Of a DNA stretch of 15,696 bases, positions 15,119 through 15,696 are shown in pieces. The notes below the pieces were generated by a model. That model did no database searches and had not been told where the DNA came from. It worked only from the letters and a program-made list of their open reading frames with translations. Position 1 is the stretch's first letter. Each line of letters begins with the position of its first letter. The DNA comes from Pseudomonadota bacterium (lineage in GTDB: Bacteria > Pseudomonadota > Alphaproteobacteria > Reyranellales > Reyranellaceae): positions 1 through 15,696 of the forward strand of contig JAEZHS010000772.1 in the NCBI GenBank assembly GCA_023436825.1, written 5' to 3'. The position numbers were made by a program, and so were the translations under genes.

Positions 15119-15568
15119 TCAGGCGGCCTTCAGGATGCCGAGCTGCTGCAGCGCGGTCGCCCCGTCGTCCAAACCGATCTCTTCCTTGACCTTGCCGTCC
15201 TCGATGCGCAGCACGGTGGTGCCCGTGAAGTGCATCTTGCGGCCGGACCTGGCTGGAAGCGAGCCGATCAGGAAGTCGCTGAAAGCGGGCCCGGTGTGCG
15301 TGCCGCCGCCTTCCCAGCGCCCCACGACGTAATCGCCCTCGGCGATGAGGTCGGCGGTGCCGCCGAATGCGAGATCGGGGAAGGCCGCGCGGAAGTCGGT
15401 CATGAAGCGCTTGATGTCGTCATGGCCACGGCGCGGAGCATGCAGCGAGTACTGCAGCAGCATGTCGGGGGCGGCGAGTTCGTCGACGACGGCGAGATTG
15501 CAGGTCTTGCCCCAGAAGTCGGTGAACCAGCGGCCGACGATTTCCTTGTTTTCCTGTTCCTTGGACAT
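15119..15568 (-). CDS. SnoaL-like polyketide cyclase / ester cyclase family protein
   Basis: 149 residues, the usual length for the family. The pattern is typical: N-terminal 'NKEIVGRWFTDFWGK' (7-21), 'HDDIKRFMTDFRAAFPDLAF' (49-68), 'YVVGRWEGGGTHTGP' (79-93), then 'FTGTTVLRIEDGKVKEE' (113-129) and the closing 'GATALQQLGIL' (136-146). Related proteins include aklanonic acid methyl ester cyclase, but most genomic members are uncharacterised and no polyketide genes are nearby. ATG at 15568 has AAGGATC upstream as a moderate ribosome site. It is convergent with the SelA-like gene, with 3 nt between the stops. Cytoplasmic; no signal peptide. Confidence 0.88.
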   Translation of the reverse strand: MSKEQENKEIVGRWFTDFWGKTCNLAVVDELAAPDMLLQYSLHAPRRGHDDIKRFMTDFRAAFPDLAFGGTADLIAEGDYVVGRWEGGGTHTGPAFSDFLIGSLPARSGRKMHFTGTTVLRIEDGKVKEEIGLDDGATALQQLGILKAA

Positions 15569-15605
15569 GATGGGATCCTTCGGGTTGGTGTTTCAGGCAC
15601 CCCGA

Positions 15606-15640
15606 CCGTAGGACTCCGAGCGTAGACGGCGTTATCCGCC
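15606..15640. repeat. Degraded intergenic palindrome upstream of the SnoaL-like gene
   Basis: CCGTAGG (15606-15612), GCGTAG (15620-15625) and CGTTATCCGCC (15630-15640) resemble pieces of a very common proteobacterial palindrome containing GGCGGATTA and CGTAATCCGCC. The arms here no longer pair well. The match is from memory and weak. Confidence 0.3.
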
Positions 15641-15674
15641 TGCTGATTGGTATTGTCTCATGTTCTTCCGGACC

Positions 15675-15691
15675 GCGAGCTTCCAGCTCGC
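15675..15691. repeat. Small perfect hairpin at the right edge
   Basis: GCGAGCT (15675-15681) and AGCTCGC (15685-15691) are perfect inverted arms around a 3-nt loop. It lies 107 nt or more upstream of the minus-strand SnoaL-like gene. It may be a regulatory dyad, a dispersed repeat, or the start of a frame that runs out of the window. Confidence 0.35.
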
Positions 15692-15696
15692 TCATG

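Overview
The window is GC-rich throughout, with strong G/C third-position bias. It carries a Tat leader of the 'RRRxFIxLLGAA' type, a SAM-domain class III cyclase/ATPase/TPR protein, and 'CCCGAGCGTAGCGAGGG' intergenic palindromes. This combination is typical of alphaproteobacteria with large genomes (Bradyrhizobium/Reyranella/Rhodospirillales type). That assignment is an inference; no rRNA, tRNA, CRISPR array, transposase or integrase was found.

Layout. 1-310: 3' end of an unrecognised gene. 346-1500: a beta-lactamase-fold serine hydrolase whose natural start appears to be ATT, preceded by a perfect Shine-Dalgarno and giving a Tat signal peptide. 1501-2251: no convincing gene; one AT-rich dyad with promoter-like elements on the minus strand and a possible terminator. 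2252-2782 (minus): VOC/glyoxalase-fold protein. 2783-3260: divergent upstream region. 3261-9860: four tightly coupled genes, each overlapping the next by exactly 4 nt. 9885-13635: a 1106-residue SAM/cyclase/ATPase/TPR regulator followed by a SnoaL-like protein. 13636-13942: palindromic repeats. 13943-15115: a SelA-like PLP enzyme, convergent with a minus-strand SnoaL-like 'ester cyclase' at 15119-15568. 15569-15696: upstream region with repeat remnants.

The centre of interest is 3261-9860. In order it encodes (i) a stand-alone VioB-type ferritin-like protein, (ii) a 771-residue protein related to LodA/GoxA, the cysteine-tryptophylquinone (CTQ) amino-acid oxidases, (iii) a radical SAM/SPASM maturase resembling QhpD, and (iv) an FAD monooxygenase of the halogenase fold resembling QhpG/LodB. 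QhpD and QhpG mature the CTQ-containing subunit of quinohemoprotein amine dehydrogenase, while LodB matures LodA. Finding both kinds of maturase beside a LodA-like protein, with a VioB-like ferritin and no small Cys-rich QhpC substrate, suggests an uncharacterised cytoplasmic quinoprotein system. In it the LodA-like chain would be the substrate of both maturases, and the ferritin-like protein would act on the oxidised (imine/aldehyde) product or assist maturation. Family assignments are from motifs and order of domains; the pathway is inference.
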